Assembly: GCF_023023025.1 (NCBI RefSeq)
Contig: NZ_CP095481.1
Span: 8,011,001 to 8,075,000, forward strand
Length of the DNA: 64,000 nucleotides
Reading direction: 5' to 3'
DNA from: Amycolatopsis sp. WQ 127309
GTDB lineage: Bacteria; Actinomycetota; Actinomycetes; Mycobacteriales; Pseudonocardiaceae
Of this stretch, positions 1-8,195 are shown one piece after another (position 1 is the first letter of the stretch; each line of letters starts with the position of its first letter). The notes beneath the pieces are model-generated. The model was not told the DNA's origin and searched no databases. It was given only the letters and a program-made list of their open reading frames with translations. The translations under genes and the position numbers were made by a program.

Positions 1-1848
1 GCGAGCCACCCCGACGACGTCGTGGTCGTCCGGCTGACCGGCGAAGGCCGCGGAACGCTGACCGGCACGGTGGTCCTCGAGCCGACGCGGGACGAGGCGC
101 TGAGCGGCCCCGCGTTCGCGGCGACCTTCGCCAACGGGCTGAAGTACGCCTGCGCGGCGTCGGCGTCGGGTCAGGGCGGCAAGGTGTCGCAGCAAGGGAA
201 CACGGTCGCCTTCGCCGGCTGCCGCGAAGTCGTCATCGTGCTTTCGGGTGGCACGAACTACGTGCCCGACGCGGCGCGGAAGTTCGTCGACGCGTCGGTG
301 GATCCGCTGGCGCTGTCGAAGCAGAAGGCGGCTCGCGCGCTGCGGGCCGGCGGTGGCGCGTTGCTCGCGACGCACGTCGCCGACTACCGGCGGCTCTACG
401 ACCGGATGACCCTCGACCTGGGTTCGTCCCCGGCGTCGAAGCGCTCGCTGGACACGTGGGCGCGGCTGGTGGCGCGGCACGACGACCCGGCCACGCCGGA
501 CCCGGAGCTGGAGGCGTCCTACCTCCAGTACGGCCGGTACCTGACGATCACCGGCTCGCGCGACGGGCTGCCGATGGGCCTGCAAGGCCTGTGGCAGAAC
601 AACAACACGCCCGACTGGATGAGCGACTACCACACCGACATCAACGTCCAGATGAACTACTGGCTGCCCGACCGCGCGGCCCTGCCGGGCAGTTTCACCG
701 CGCTGGCCGACTACTGCCTCTCGCAGCTTCCCGTGTGGACGGACACCACGAAGAAGCTGTTCAACGACCCGAGAAACCGCTTCCGCAACACGAGCGGCAA
801 GATCGGCGGCTGGGCCATCGCGTTCTCTACCAACATCTACGGCGGCTCCGGCTGGTGGTGGCACCCGGCCGGCAACGCGTGGCTGTGCAACTCCCTGTGG
901 GACCACTACGCGTTCACCCAGGACAAGGCCTACCTCGCGCGGATCTACCCGCTGCTCAAGGGGGCCGCCGAGTTCTGGGAGGCGCGGCTCGTCACCACGA
1001 CCGTCGACGGCCGCGAGGTGCTGGTCGACGACCACGACTGGTCACCCGAGCACGGCCCGCAGGACACGCTCGGGAACACGTACTCCCAGGAGATCGTCTG
1101 GGACTTGTTCGAGCACTACCGAGCGGCGGCCACGACCCTGGGGCGTGATCGCGCGTACGGCGACCGGATCGCCGGGCTGCAGCGGAAGCTGTACCTGCCG
1201 AAGGTGAGCCCGGCGACCGGCTGGCTGGAGGAGTGGATGTCGCCGGACAACCTGGGCGAGACCACACACCGGCACCTGTCGCCGCTGATCGGGTTCTTCC
1301 CGGGCGACCGCATCGCGACGGACACGTCGTCCGCCGAGCTGCTCGGCGGCGTCCGTGCCCTGCTGACCGCGCGGGGGATGGACAGCTTCGGCTGGGCGAC
1401 CGCGTGGCGGTCGGCGTGCTGGGCGCGGCTGAAGGACGCCGACAAGGCGTACCAGCTGCTGCTCACGGTGATGCGGCCGTCGGTGGCCAACGGCAACGGC
1501 ACCGCGCCGAACTTCTTCTTCGACATGTACAGCCAGGGCAGCTACACGATCTTCCAGATCGACGCGAACCTCGGCGCGCCCACCGCGGCGCTGGAGATGC
1601 TGCTGTACTCGCGGCCGGGCGTGCTGGAGCTGCTGCCCGCGCTGCCGTCGGCGTGGGCTCGTTCGGGGCGGGTGACCGGGATCGGCGCGCGCGGCGGGTT
1701 CGAGGTCGACGTCGCGTGGCGCGACGGCGAGGTGACCCGGGCGGTGATCCGGAGCGTCGGCGGGACCCGGACCGAGGTGCGGGCCGGCACCTGGAAACGC
1801 CCGATCTCCCTGCGGCCCGGCGCGTCGGTCACGATCACGCCAAGTTGA
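1..1848 (+). CDS. Glycoside hydrolase family 95 (alpha-L-fucosidase-like), C-terminal part
   Basis: The frame is open from base 1, so the N-terminus lies outside the window; 615 residues are visible. The sequence matches the (alpha/alpha)6 barrel part of GH95 enzymes, which cleave alpha-L-fucosyl or alpha-L-galactosyl linkages: QYGRYL, GLPMGLQGLWQ, then SDYHTDINVQMNYW near nt 626-663, a Trp-rich GSGWWWHPAGNAW, WSPEHGP and later GWATAWR. Many fucosidases of this family have Asn-Ile-Asn where this protein has Asp-Ile-Asn, so substrate preference may differ. It is probably a secreted polysaccharide-degrading enzyme, but the signal peptide region is not visible. The gene ends with TGA 60 bp before a DoxX-like gene and is not expected to belong to the polyketide cluster. 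Confidence 0.85.
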   Translation, partial: ASHPDDVVVVRLTGEGRGTLTGTVVLEPTRDEALSGPAFAATFANGLKYACAASASGQGGKVSQQGNTVAFAGCREVVIVLSGGTNYVPDAARKFVDASVDPLALSKQKAARALRAGGGALLATHVADYRRLYDRMTLDLGSSPASKRSLDTWARLVARHDDPATPDPELEASYLQYGRYLTITGSRDGLPMGLQGLWQNNNTPDWMSDYHTDINVQMNYWLPDRAALPGSFTALADYCLSQLPVWTDTTKKLFNDPRNRFRNTSGKIGGWAIAFSTNIYGGSGWWWHPAGNAWLCNSLWDHYAFTQDKAYLARIYPLLKGAAEFWEARLVTTTVDGREVLVDDHDWSPEHGPQDTLGNTYSQEIVWDLFEHYRAAATTLGRDRAYGDRIAGLQRKLYLPKVSPATGWLEEWMSPDNLGETTHRHLSPLIGFFPGDRIATDTSSAELLGGVRALLTARGMDSFGWATAWRSACWARLKDADKAYQLLLTVMRPSVANGNGTAPNFFFDMYSQGSYTIFQIDANLGAPTAALEMLLYSRPGVLELLPALPSAWARSGRVTGIGARGGFEVDVAWRDGEVTRAVIRSVGGTRTEVRAGTWKRPISLRPGASVTITPS

Positions 1849-1908
1849 GGTCTATCCTCCGGAAAGTGATGTAGAGTTCAACCACTTGTTCCGGACCAGG
1901 GAGTGCTC

Positions 1909-2277
1909 GTGAACGTCGTCCTGTGGATCGCCGCCGGCCTGCTGGCCGTCCTGTACCTCGGCGCCGGGGGTATGAAGCTCGTGACCCCGCGGGAGAAGCT
2001 CCTGGAGAACCCCAACATGGGGTGGACGGAGGACTTCTCGGCGGCGGCGATCAAGGGGATCGGCGCGATCGAGATCGTCGGCGCGATCGGCCTGGTCCTG
2101 CCGTGGGCGCTGGACATCGCGCCGGTGCTGACCCCGCTCGCCGCCACCGGACTGGCGATCGTCCAGATCGGTGCGATCATCGTGCACGCGCGCCGCAAGG
2201 AGACCAAGGCGCTGCCGATGAACGTCGTGCTGCTGGTGCTGGCGGTGTTCGTCGCCGTGGGCCGGTTCGCCGGCTGA
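1909..2277 (+). CDS. DoxX-like small membrane protein
   Basis: This 122-aa protein has four predicted hydrophobic helices, the first at the N-terminus (VVLWIAAGLLAVLYL), and a short basic charged stretch (HARRKETKA) before the last helix. The GMKL..P.E layout after helix 1 is typical of DoxX-like proteins, whose biochemical role is poorly known and is often linked to redox or membrane stress. Two GTG starts are possible (1903 and 1909). I chose 1909 because AGGGAG at 1898-1903 sits 5 nt upstream. The gene is followed 21 bp later by a hydrolase on the same strand, so the two may be co-transcribed. Confidence 0.7.
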   Translation: MNVVLWIAAGLLAVLYLGAGGMKLVTPREKLLENPNMGWTEDFSAAAIKGIGAIEIVGAIGLVLPWALDIAPVLTPLAATGLAIVQIGAIIVHARRKETKALPMNVVLLVLAVFVAVGRFAG

Positions 2278-2298
2278 GCTTCCCCCTCCGGAGGATCG

Positions 2299-3051
2299 AT
2301 GACGCTCCCCGCCTTCACGGATCACGGCGGCCCGGGCCCGGCGGTCGTGCTGCTGCACAGCTTCCTGATGGACCGCCGCATGTTCGCCGTGCAGCTGCCG
2401 GCCCTGAAGGGCTTCCGCTGCATCACGGTCGACGAGCGCGCCCACGGTGGCACGCCCGCTTCGGGCCCGTTCGACTACTGGGACGTGGCTCGCGACGTCC
2501 TGGCCGTGCTGGACCACCTGGGCGTCCCGTCCGCGGCGGTGGTCGGCACGAGCCAGGGCGGGTTCGTCGCGTTGCGGATGGCGCTGCTGGCGCCGGCCCG
2601 GGTTCGTGCGCTGGCGGTGCTCGGCACCTCGGCCGCGGCGGAGGACCCGGCGGTGGCGGCGGGCTACCGGGCCGTCCTGGACGCCTGGGTCTCGGGCGGC
2701 GCCCCGCCGGAGGTCCTCGACGGCGTCGCGACGATCTGCTTCGGCCCGGCGGAGGTGGGGGAGTGGAAGCGGCGCTGGGCGTCGGTTGCGGCGGACCAGC
2801 TGACGTTCGGGATGACGGCCCTCGTCGACCGCGACGCCGTGCTGGACCGGGCGGGGGAGATCGCGTGCCCGGTCCTGGTCCTGCACGGCACGGCGGACCT
2901 GGCGTACCCGGTGGACCGGGCTTCGGAACTGGCGTCGGCGCTGCCTGACGGGTCGTTGGTCGTCGTCGAGGACGGGGCGCACTTCCTGAGCTACACCCAC
3001 CCCGACGAGGTGAACCCGCACCTGCGGCGCTTCCTGGACGCGCACGTCTAA
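2299..3051 (+). CDS. Alpha/beta-fold hydrolase
   Basis: This 250-aa protein has a complete alpha/beta hydrolase layout. The oxyanion-hole segment is LLHSFLMD, the nucleophile elbow is GTSQGG (Ser85), the acid is in LHGTADLAYP (Asp200), and the catalytic His is in DGAHFLSY (His228). The cap is short. It resembles 3-oxoadipate enol-lactonase and other small-molecule esterases, but the substrate cannot be read from sequence. A GGAGG ribosome site precedes ATG 2299. A LysR regulator gene starts 35 bp after its stop on the same strand, a pairing common in small catabolic units. Confidence 0.8.
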   Translation: MTLPAFTDHGGPGPAVVLLHSFLMDRRMFAVQLPALKGFRCITVDERAHGGTPASGPFDYWDVARDVLAVLDHLGVPSAAVVGTSQGGFVALRMALLAPARVRALAVLGTSAAAEDPAVAAGYRAVLDAWVSGGAPPEVLDGVATICFGPAEVGEWKRRWASVAADQLTFGMTALVDRDAVLDRAGEIACPVLVLHGTADLAYPVDRASELASALPDGSLVVVEDGAHFLSYTHPDEVNPHLRRFLDAHV

Positions 3052-3086
3052 TACCCTGGAGGTCTCACCGGGACGGGAGGCCGCTG

Positions 3087-3962
3087 GTGGACGTCGATCT
3101 GCGGAAGCTGCGGTACTTCGTGGCGGTCGCCGAAGAGCTGCACTTCGGCCGGGCCGCGGAACGGCTGCACATCGCACAGCCGGTGCTGTCCCGGCAGATC
3201 CGCGCGCTCGAGTCGGAGCTACGAGCGCAGGTCTTCCTACGGGACAGGCGATCCACCGAGCTGACCGAGGCCGGCCGTCAGCTGCTGGAGGACGCGCGCC
3301 CCCTCTTGGCCGCGGCCGACGCCCTGCGGCGCCGGGTCGCGCTGGCCGCGCGGGGGACGTCGGCGTTCACGATCGGGTTCATGCCGGGGATCACGGTGAC
3401 GGGTGCGGTACGCGAGTTGACCGCACGGCACCCGGCCCTGGACGTCGGCCTGGTGCGCACGACGTGGGACGACCAGATCGAGGTGCTGCACGACGGCCGC
3501 GCGGACGTCAGCGTCGTCCGGCTGCCGGTGGACCCGCGCGGCCTGACGCTGCGGCCGCTGTTCCGGGAGCCGCGGGTCGCGGTACTGCGCGCCGGCCACC
3601 GGTTGGCCGGCAAGGAGTCGGTGACGGTCGCCGACCTGGCCGGTGAGCCCCTGCTCAACGACCCGGGCGCGGTGCCGGAGTGGCGGGAGGTCGCGGTCGA
3701 GCTGCGGGACGGTACGGCTCTGCCCTTTCGCGGGTTCCGGAGCGTGGAGGAGAAGCTGGAGCACGTCGCGGCGGGGACGGGGATCGCCGTCGTGCCGCTC
3801 TCGACGTCGGAGTACTACACCCGCCCGGACGTCGCGCACGTGCCGGTCTCGGACCTGCCACCGAACGAGGTGTGCCTGGCGTGGGTGGCCGCCCGCCGGT
3901 CGCGGGTGATCTTCGAGTTCGCCGAGATCGCGGCGTCGTGGTTCGACCGGCCGACCGACTGA
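3087..3962 (+). CDS. LysR-family transcriptional regulator
   Basis: This 291-aa regulator begins with the classic LysR winged helix (LRKLRYFVAVAEELHFGRAAERLHIAQPVLSRQIRALE, residues about 4-42) and continues into a two-lobed periplasmic-binding-protein-like effector domain. The start is GTG 3087, with GGGAGG upstream. LysR proteins usually control adjacent genes, so the hydrolase just upstream or the HAD hydrolase just downstream are plausible targets. No effector can be inferred. It lies outside the polyketide cluster proper. Confidence 0.85.
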   Translation: MDVDLRKLRYFVAVAEELHFGRAAERLHIAQPVLSRQIRALESELRAQVFLRDRRSTELTEAGRQLLEDARPLLAAADALRRRVALAARGTSAFTIGFMPGITVTGAVRELTARHPALDVGLVRTTWDDQIEVLHDGRADVSVVRLPVDPRGLTLRPLFREPRVAVLRAGHRLAGKESVTVADLAGEPLLNDPGAVPEWREVAVELRDGTALPFRGFRSVEEKLEHVAAGTGIAVVPLSTSEYYTRPDVAHVPVSDLPPNEVCLAWVAARRSRVIFEFAEIAASWFDRPTD

Positions 3963-3966
3963 CCGG

Positions 3967-4653
3967 GTGACGGAGAGGCTGAGCCTGATGATCCGCTGGG
4001 CGACGTTCGACTGCTTCGGCACGCTGGTGGACTGGCGGCACGGCATCACGACCGGGATCGAGCTGCTGTTCCCGGGCCGCGGCGGCGACCTGCTCGAGGT
4101 CTACAACCGGATCGAACCGCGCGTCCAGGCGGAGGTCCCCGTCCGGCGCTACCGGGAGGTGCTGGCGGAGTCCCTGCGGCGCACGGCCGCCGAAGCCGGG
4201 TTGGACTTGCTGCCGGACGACGCTTCCATGCTCGGCACGGGTCTCCCGTACTGGCCGGTGTTCCCCGACACCCGGGCCGCGCTCGCGGACCTGCGTGCGG
4301 CCGGCTGGCGTCTGGCGTTGCTGACCAACTGCGACCGGGACCTGATCGCGGAGACCGAGCGGCGGCTGGCGGTGCCGATCGACGCCGTCGTGACCGCGGA
4401 AGACGTCGGCGGGTACAAGCCGGGGCACGGGCACTTCGAGCGGTTCGCCTCGAGTTTTGACGCGAGCCGGGAGAACTGGGTGCACGTGGCACAGAGCCAC
4501 TTCCATGACATGGTTCCGGCGCAGGAGCTGGGGATCCGGCGCGTCTGGATCAACCGGCACGGCGACCCGCGGGATCCGGCCGTCGCGGACGCCGTGCTGC
4601 CGGGGCTGACCGGGCTCCTGGAGACCGCGGAGCGGGTTCACCGGATGGGCTGA
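3967..4653 (+). CDS. HAD hydrolase, haloacid dehalogenase type II-like
   Basis: A HAD-superfamily hydrolase with the type II 2-haloacid dehalogenase pattern: nucleophile motif ATFDCFGTLVDW near the N-terminus, LLTNCDRDL as motif II, and a lysine motif EDVGGYKPGHGHF followed by the QSHFHDMVPAQELG region. A second start, ATG 3988 (MIRWATFDCFG), is equally possible. GTG 3967 lies 4 bp past the LysR stop, suggesting translational coupling. Members act on 2-haloacids or on phosphorylated metabolites, and sequence alone does not decide between them. Confidence 0.75.
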   Translation: MTERLSLMIRWATFDCFGTLVDWRHGITTGIELLFPGRGGDLLEVYNRIEPRVQAEVPVRRYREVLAESLRRTAAEAGLDLLPDDASMLGTGLPYWPVFPDTRAALADLRAAGWRLALLTNCDRDLIAETERRLAVPIDAVVTAEDVGGYKPGHGHFERFASSFDASRENWVHVAQSHFHDMVPAQELGIRRVWINRHGDPRDPAVADAVLPGLTGLLETAERVHRMG

Positions 4654-4671
4654 CGGTCAGGCCGGCGGGCG

Positions 4672-4863
4672 TCACTTCCCCTCGGGCAACGCCAGCCGGC
4701 GTGGCCGTGCCCCCGTCTGCTTCGGTACGGCGAACAACGCCGACCGCAGCGCCGTCCACGGGCGGGACGGGGTGGTGCGGCGAACCGGCGCTCGCCGTTC
4801 GGTCCCGCCCGTGCGGTAGGCCATCTCCACCTGTACCCAGTCGTAGATCCAGTCGCCTCGCAT
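4672..4863 (-). CDS. Small hypothetical protein (63 aa)
   Basis: A short gene opposite in direction to the HAD gene, converging with it 18 bp apart. The protein starts MRGDWIYDWVQVEMAYR and ends in an Arg/Lys-rich tail (PKQTGARPRRLALPEGK). On the minus strand GAGAGG lies about 6 nt before the ATG, which supports real translation. I do not recognise the family. The Trp/Tyr-rich N-terminus and basic C-terminus are all that can be described. Confidence 0.5.
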   Translation of the reverse strand: MRGDWIYDWVQVEMAYRTGGTERRAPVRRTTPSRPWTALRSALFAVPKQTGARPRRLALPEGK

Positions 4864-4960
4864 GGCGTTCCTCTCGGCCGTTGGTTCCTGCTTCGAGGAT
4901 CGGCCTGAGGGAGGCGGCGCGGCATCGGGTGATCACGCACCTTTCCGCCGCGCCGGCCCC

Positions 4961-5818
4961 TTACCCGCGCAAGTCCGACAGCGCGTCCAGGTGGGACGGT
5001 GCCCAGCCCAGCTCGGAGCGGGCACGGTCCGGCGTCAGCTGCTGGTCCAGGGCGAACGCCTCCGCGATCGGGCCCATCCGGTCCTCGGCCTCCGCGAGGG
5101 TGAGCTGTTCGAAGCGGCCGGGGCAGCCTGCCGCTCCGCTGAGGGCCGTGGCGATGTCCGCCAGGCGGACGTTCTCGCCGCTCACGCCCGCGTACACCGA
5201 CTTCGCGGGCGCTTCCAGGGCCAGTGCGTACAGCTCCGCGATGTCGTCCGCGTGCACCAGCGCCCAGTGGTTGTGACCGTCGCCGATCACCGGGACCGCG
5301 CCGTGTTCGCGGGCCGGGGCGGCGAAGAACGTCTCGGCCAGGCCGCCGCCGTGGCCGTAGACCAGGCCCGGCATCACCAGGACTGGGCGGCCGCCTCGGG
5401 ACAGGACGCGCTCTTCGTTCGCCCGCCGCCACGCCGTGATGCGCGGTGGGTTCTGTGGCGCGTCTTCGGTGACGACGCCGGCCGTGTCGCCGTACACCCA
5501 GACGCCGCCCGTGTGCACGTAGGCGCCCCGGTCGCCCAGGCCGTCCTGCATCGCCGACGCCGCCGCGTCATCGACGGCGGCCGTGTCGTCGCCGTAGTGC
5601 TGGCCCAGGTGGATGACGCCGTCGGCGGACGCGGCCGCTTCGCGCAGGACGGCCGTGTCCGTCAAGGTGCCGGGCACCGGGTGAGCACCCAGGTCGGTGA
5701 CCGTCCGGGCGGCGGCGTCGCTGCGGGCGAGTGCGCTCACCTCGTGGCCGTGCCGGATCAGGGCCCGGATCGTGGGGCGGCCGACGTAGCCGGAGCCGCC
5801 GGTGAGGAAGACCTTCAT
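4961..5818 (-). CDS. NAD(P)-dependent epimerase/dehydratase (extended SDR)
   Basis: This 285-aa extended short-chain dehydrogenase has the N-terminal dinucleotide motif KVFLTGGSGYVGRPTIRALIRHGH. It lacks a clear canonical YxxxK: the expected region reads VHTGGVWVYGDTAG, which contains a Tyr but no partner Lys at the usual spacing. It is therefore of the atypical SDR kind (NmrA/ylbE-like) rather than a proven sugar epimerase. A GAAAGG site precedes the ATG. It lies between glmS and the small gene 4672-4863, with no visible tie to the polyketide pathway. Confidence 0.75.
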   Translation of the reverse strand: MKVFLTGGSGYVGRPTIRALIRHGHEVSALARSDAAARTVTDLGAHPVPGTLTDTAVLREAAASADGVIHLGQHYGDDTAAVDDAAASAMQDGLGDRGAYVHTGGVWVYGDTAGVVTEDAPQNPPRITAWRRANEERVLSRGGRPVLVMPGLVYGHGGGLAETFFAAPAREHGAVPVIGDGHNHWALVHADDIAELYALALEAPAKSVYAGVSGENVRLADIATALSGAAGCPGRFEQLTLAEAEDRMGPIAEAFALDQQLTPDRARSELGWAPSHLDALSDLRG

Positions 5819-5914
5819 CGCAAGGGACCTTTCGTCGTGGTTCCCCGCCGACTCTCGGCCCGATCCGCGCCCGCGTCCAAGACCCTTTCCGGCCGCTGTG
5901 ATACCCGCGGGGCA

Positions 5915-7735
5915 TCACTCCACGGTGACGGACTTCGCCAGGTTCCGCGGCTTGTCGATGTCGTGGCCCAGCGCCAGCGCCGCGTGGTACGCCAGCAGCT
6001 GCAGCGGGATGGTCAGCAGGATCGGGTCCAGCTCCGGCTCGGTCCGCGGCACCACCAGGCGCGGGACGTCCAGCGCGCCGAAGTCGACGTCCTCGTGCGT
6101 GACGGCCAGCACCGGCCCCGAGCGGGCCCGGATCTGCTGCAGCGCACCGAGGTTGCGCTCGGCGAGCTCGTCCGCCGGCACGATCGCGACCGTCGGGACC
6201 GACGCGTCGATCAGCGCCAGCGGGCCGTGCTTGAGCTCCGAGGTCTGGTACGCCTCGGCGTGCCGGTAGGAGACCTCCTTGAACTTCTGGGCCCCTTCGC
6301 GCGCCACCGGGAAGCCGCGGACGCGGCCGACGAAGAACAGGCTCTTCGCGTCGGCGCAGGCGCGGGCGTGCTCCTCGATCAGCTTCTCCTCGGCGAGCAC
6401 CGCCCGGATCTGGTCCGGCAGCGCGCGGATCGCCGCGACGATCCGCTGCCCGGACGCGTTGGACAGGTCCCGGACGCGGCCCAGCGCCAGCGCCAGCATC
6501 GCGAACCCGACGGCCATGTTCGTCAGCGCCTTCGTGGACGCGACCGCGACCTCCGGCCCGGCGTGCAGGTACAGCCCGCCGTCGCAGGCGCGCGCGATCG
6601 CCGAGCCGACCACGTTCACCAGCCCGATGACCCGGCCGCCCTTGCGCTTGACCTCTTCGACGGCGAACGCGGTGTCGACCGTCTCACCGGACTGGCTGAC
6701 CGCGATGTAGAGGGTGTCCGCCTCGATGATCGGGTTGCGGTAGCGGAACTCCGACGCGGCCTCGGCGTCGGCCGGGATCCGGGCCAGCTCCTCGATCATC
6801 GTCGCGCCGATCTGCCCGACGTAGTAGGCCGACCCGCAGCCGAGGATCTTCACCCGCGCGAACCCGCGCAGCTCCCGCGGCGTCAGGTTCAGCCCGTCCA
6901 GGCGGGAGACGCCGAAGCGCTCGTCGAGGCGGCCGCGGATCATCCGCTCCACCGACTCGGGCTGCTCCTGGATCTCCTTGTACATGTAGTGGCTGTGCTC
7001 GCCGAGGTCGAGGTCGTCGGCCTCGATGTCGATCGCCGTCGGCGGGCGGCCGGTGTCGGCCTCCTCGACGGTGAACGTGCGGTACCCCTTGGCCGTGACG
7101 CTGGCGAACTCGCCGTCGGCGAGGTGCACGACACTGGAGGTGTGGCGGACGAGCGCGGCCAGGTCGCTGGCCACGAACATCTCCTTGTCGCCGACGCCGA
7201 CGATCAGCGGGGACCCGTTGCGCGCCACGACGACGCGGTCCGGGCGGCTCGCGTCGGTGACGGCGATCGCGTACGTGCCGGAGATCCGGGAGACGGCTTC
7301 GACGACCGCGTCCTCCAGGGTCTCGGCCGCCGAGCGGGCGATCAGGTGGGCGAGCACCTCGGTGTCGGTGTCGGAGGCGAGCGTGACGCCGGCGCGGGTG
7401 AGCTGCTCGCGCAGCGCGTCGGCGTTGTCGATGATCCCGTTGTGCACCACGGCGATCCGGCCGTCTTCGGAGACGTGCGGGTGGGCGTTGGCCTCGGTCG
7501 GCCCGCCGTGGGTCGCCCAGCGCGTGTGCCCGATGCCGGCCTTGCCGGCCAGCCGCTTGGGCAGCGCGGCGGCCAGGTTGCGGACGCGGCCGGTGATCCG
7601 GTGCACGCTCTGGCCGCCGGTGCCGAGCACGGCGATCCCGGCCGAGTCGTAGCCGCGGTACTCGAGGCGGGTGAGCCCTTCGAGCAGGATCGGGGCCGCG
7701 TTCTGGGTGCCGATGTATCCGACGATTCCGCACAT
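5915..7735 (-). CDS. glmS: Glutamine--fructose-6-phosphate aminotransferase (isomerizing)
   Basis: The 606-aa length and architecture are those of GlmS, which converts fructose-6-phosphate and glutamine to glucosamine-6-phosphate in the cytoplasm, the first step to UDP-GlcNAc. Met1-Cys2 (MCGIVGYIG) leaves the N-terminal catalytic Cys of the class II amidotransferase domain. GYDSAGIAV, TRWATHGGPTEANAHPH and HNGIIDN follow. Two SIS sugar-binding domains come next (GCGSAYYVGQIG, SQSGETVDT), then the C-terminal DKPRNLAKSVTVE. It is preceded 50 bp upstream by a small co-directional gene and may form an operon with it. An imperfect inverted repeat (5898-5918) overlaps the stop and could act as a terminator. 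Confidence 0.97.
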   Translation of the reverse strand: MCGIVGYIGTQNAAPILLEGLTRLEYRGYDSAGIAVLGTGGQSVHRITGRVRNLAAALPKRLAGKAGIGHTRWATHGGPTEANAHPHVSEDGRIAVVHNGIIDNADALREQLTRAGVTLASDTDTEVLAHLIARSAAETLEDAVVEAVSRISGTYAIAVTDASRPDRVVVARNGSPLIVGVGDKEMFVASDLAALVRHTSSVVHLADGEFASVTAKGYRTFTVEEADTGRPPTAIDIEADDLDLGEHSHYMYKEIQEQPESVERMIRGRLDERFGVSRLDGLNLTPRELRGFARVKILGCGSAYYVGQIGATMIEELARIPADAEAASEFRYRNPIIEADTLYIAVSQSGETVDTAFAVEEVKRKGGRVIGLVNVVGSAIARACDGGLYLHAGPEVAVASTKALTNMAVGFAMLALALGRVRDLSNASGQRIVAAIRALPDQIRAVLAEEKLIEEHARACADAKSLFFVGRVRGFPVAREGAQKFKEVSYRHAEAYQTSELKHGPLALIDASVPTVAIVPADELAERNLGALQQIRARSGPVLAVTHEDVDFGALDVPRLVVPRTEPELDPILLTIPLQLLAYHAALALGHDIDKPRNLAKSVTVE

Positions 7736-7785
7736 GCCGGGATGACCTCACTGGAGCAGGGGACGGGGGACCGGGGCGGGCCCGG

Positions 7786-8055
7786 TCAGCCGTAGACGAT
7801 GCGGCGCAGCTGCCGCTCGGACAGGGTGGGCGGCGCGACGAGCCTGCCGTCCAGCTCGCCGGCGAGCAGCGGGAAGATCTCGGGGTTCTTCTTCCCCTCG
7901 GTCTGCAGCTCCGCGTGCCGGCGCCGGACGTACCGCTCGGCGGTCTCCCGGTAGAACGCCAGCACGTCCTCGACCACGCGCCCGGCCACCGCGGGCGACA
8001 GGCCCGTGGACAGCGCGACCTGGTCGATGAGTGAGGCGTCTTCCATGGCGCTCAT
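7786..8055 (-). CDS. Small helical conserved-looking protein upstream of glmS
   Basis: An 89-aa, mostly helical and charged protein with a GLSPAVAGRVVEDVLAFYRE segment, a basic ETAERYVRRRHAEL stretch and a C-terminal LSERQLRRIVYG. Starts at 8055 (MSAMED) or 8046 (MED) are likely. Longer readings would run through the 26-bp palindrome at 8083-8108 and are rejected. It lies 50 bp ahead of glmS on the same strand, probably one operon. I do not know its function. The first part resembles a small helix-turn-helix (LSPAVAGRVVEDVLAF), so it could bind DNA, but this is a weak guess. Confidence 0.6.
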   Translation of the reverse strand: MSAMEDASLIDQVALSTGLSPAVAGRVVEDVLAFYRETAERYVRRRHAELQTEGKKNPEIFPLLAGELDGRLVAPPTLSERQLRRIVYG

Positions 8056-8082
8056 CATGCACGGCGACGTCACGAACACCAA

Positions 8083-8108
8083 ATTCTTGCCCGATATCGG
8101 GCAAGAAT
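8083..8108. promoter_or_regulatory. Perfect 26-bp palindrome, divergent operator candidate
   Basis: The left half ATTCTTGCCCGAT (8083-8095) is followed directly by its exact reverse complement (8096-8108), with no loop. A further half-site TTCTTGC occurs at 8134-8140. The palindrome lies about 30-40 bp upstream of the small gene/glmS operon (minus) and about 90 bp upstream of the P450 start (plus), where a homodimeric repressor could control both directions. The T-stretch needed for a terminator is absent. The cognate regulator is not identifiable. Confidence 0.7.
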
Positions 8109-8195
8109 GGGCTCGGTTGGGCGGGACTAGGGGTTCTTGCAGACTTCCGCCGTCGCAGCAGCCCTGGAGGGCAGCCGGGCGGTACAACAATCCGC

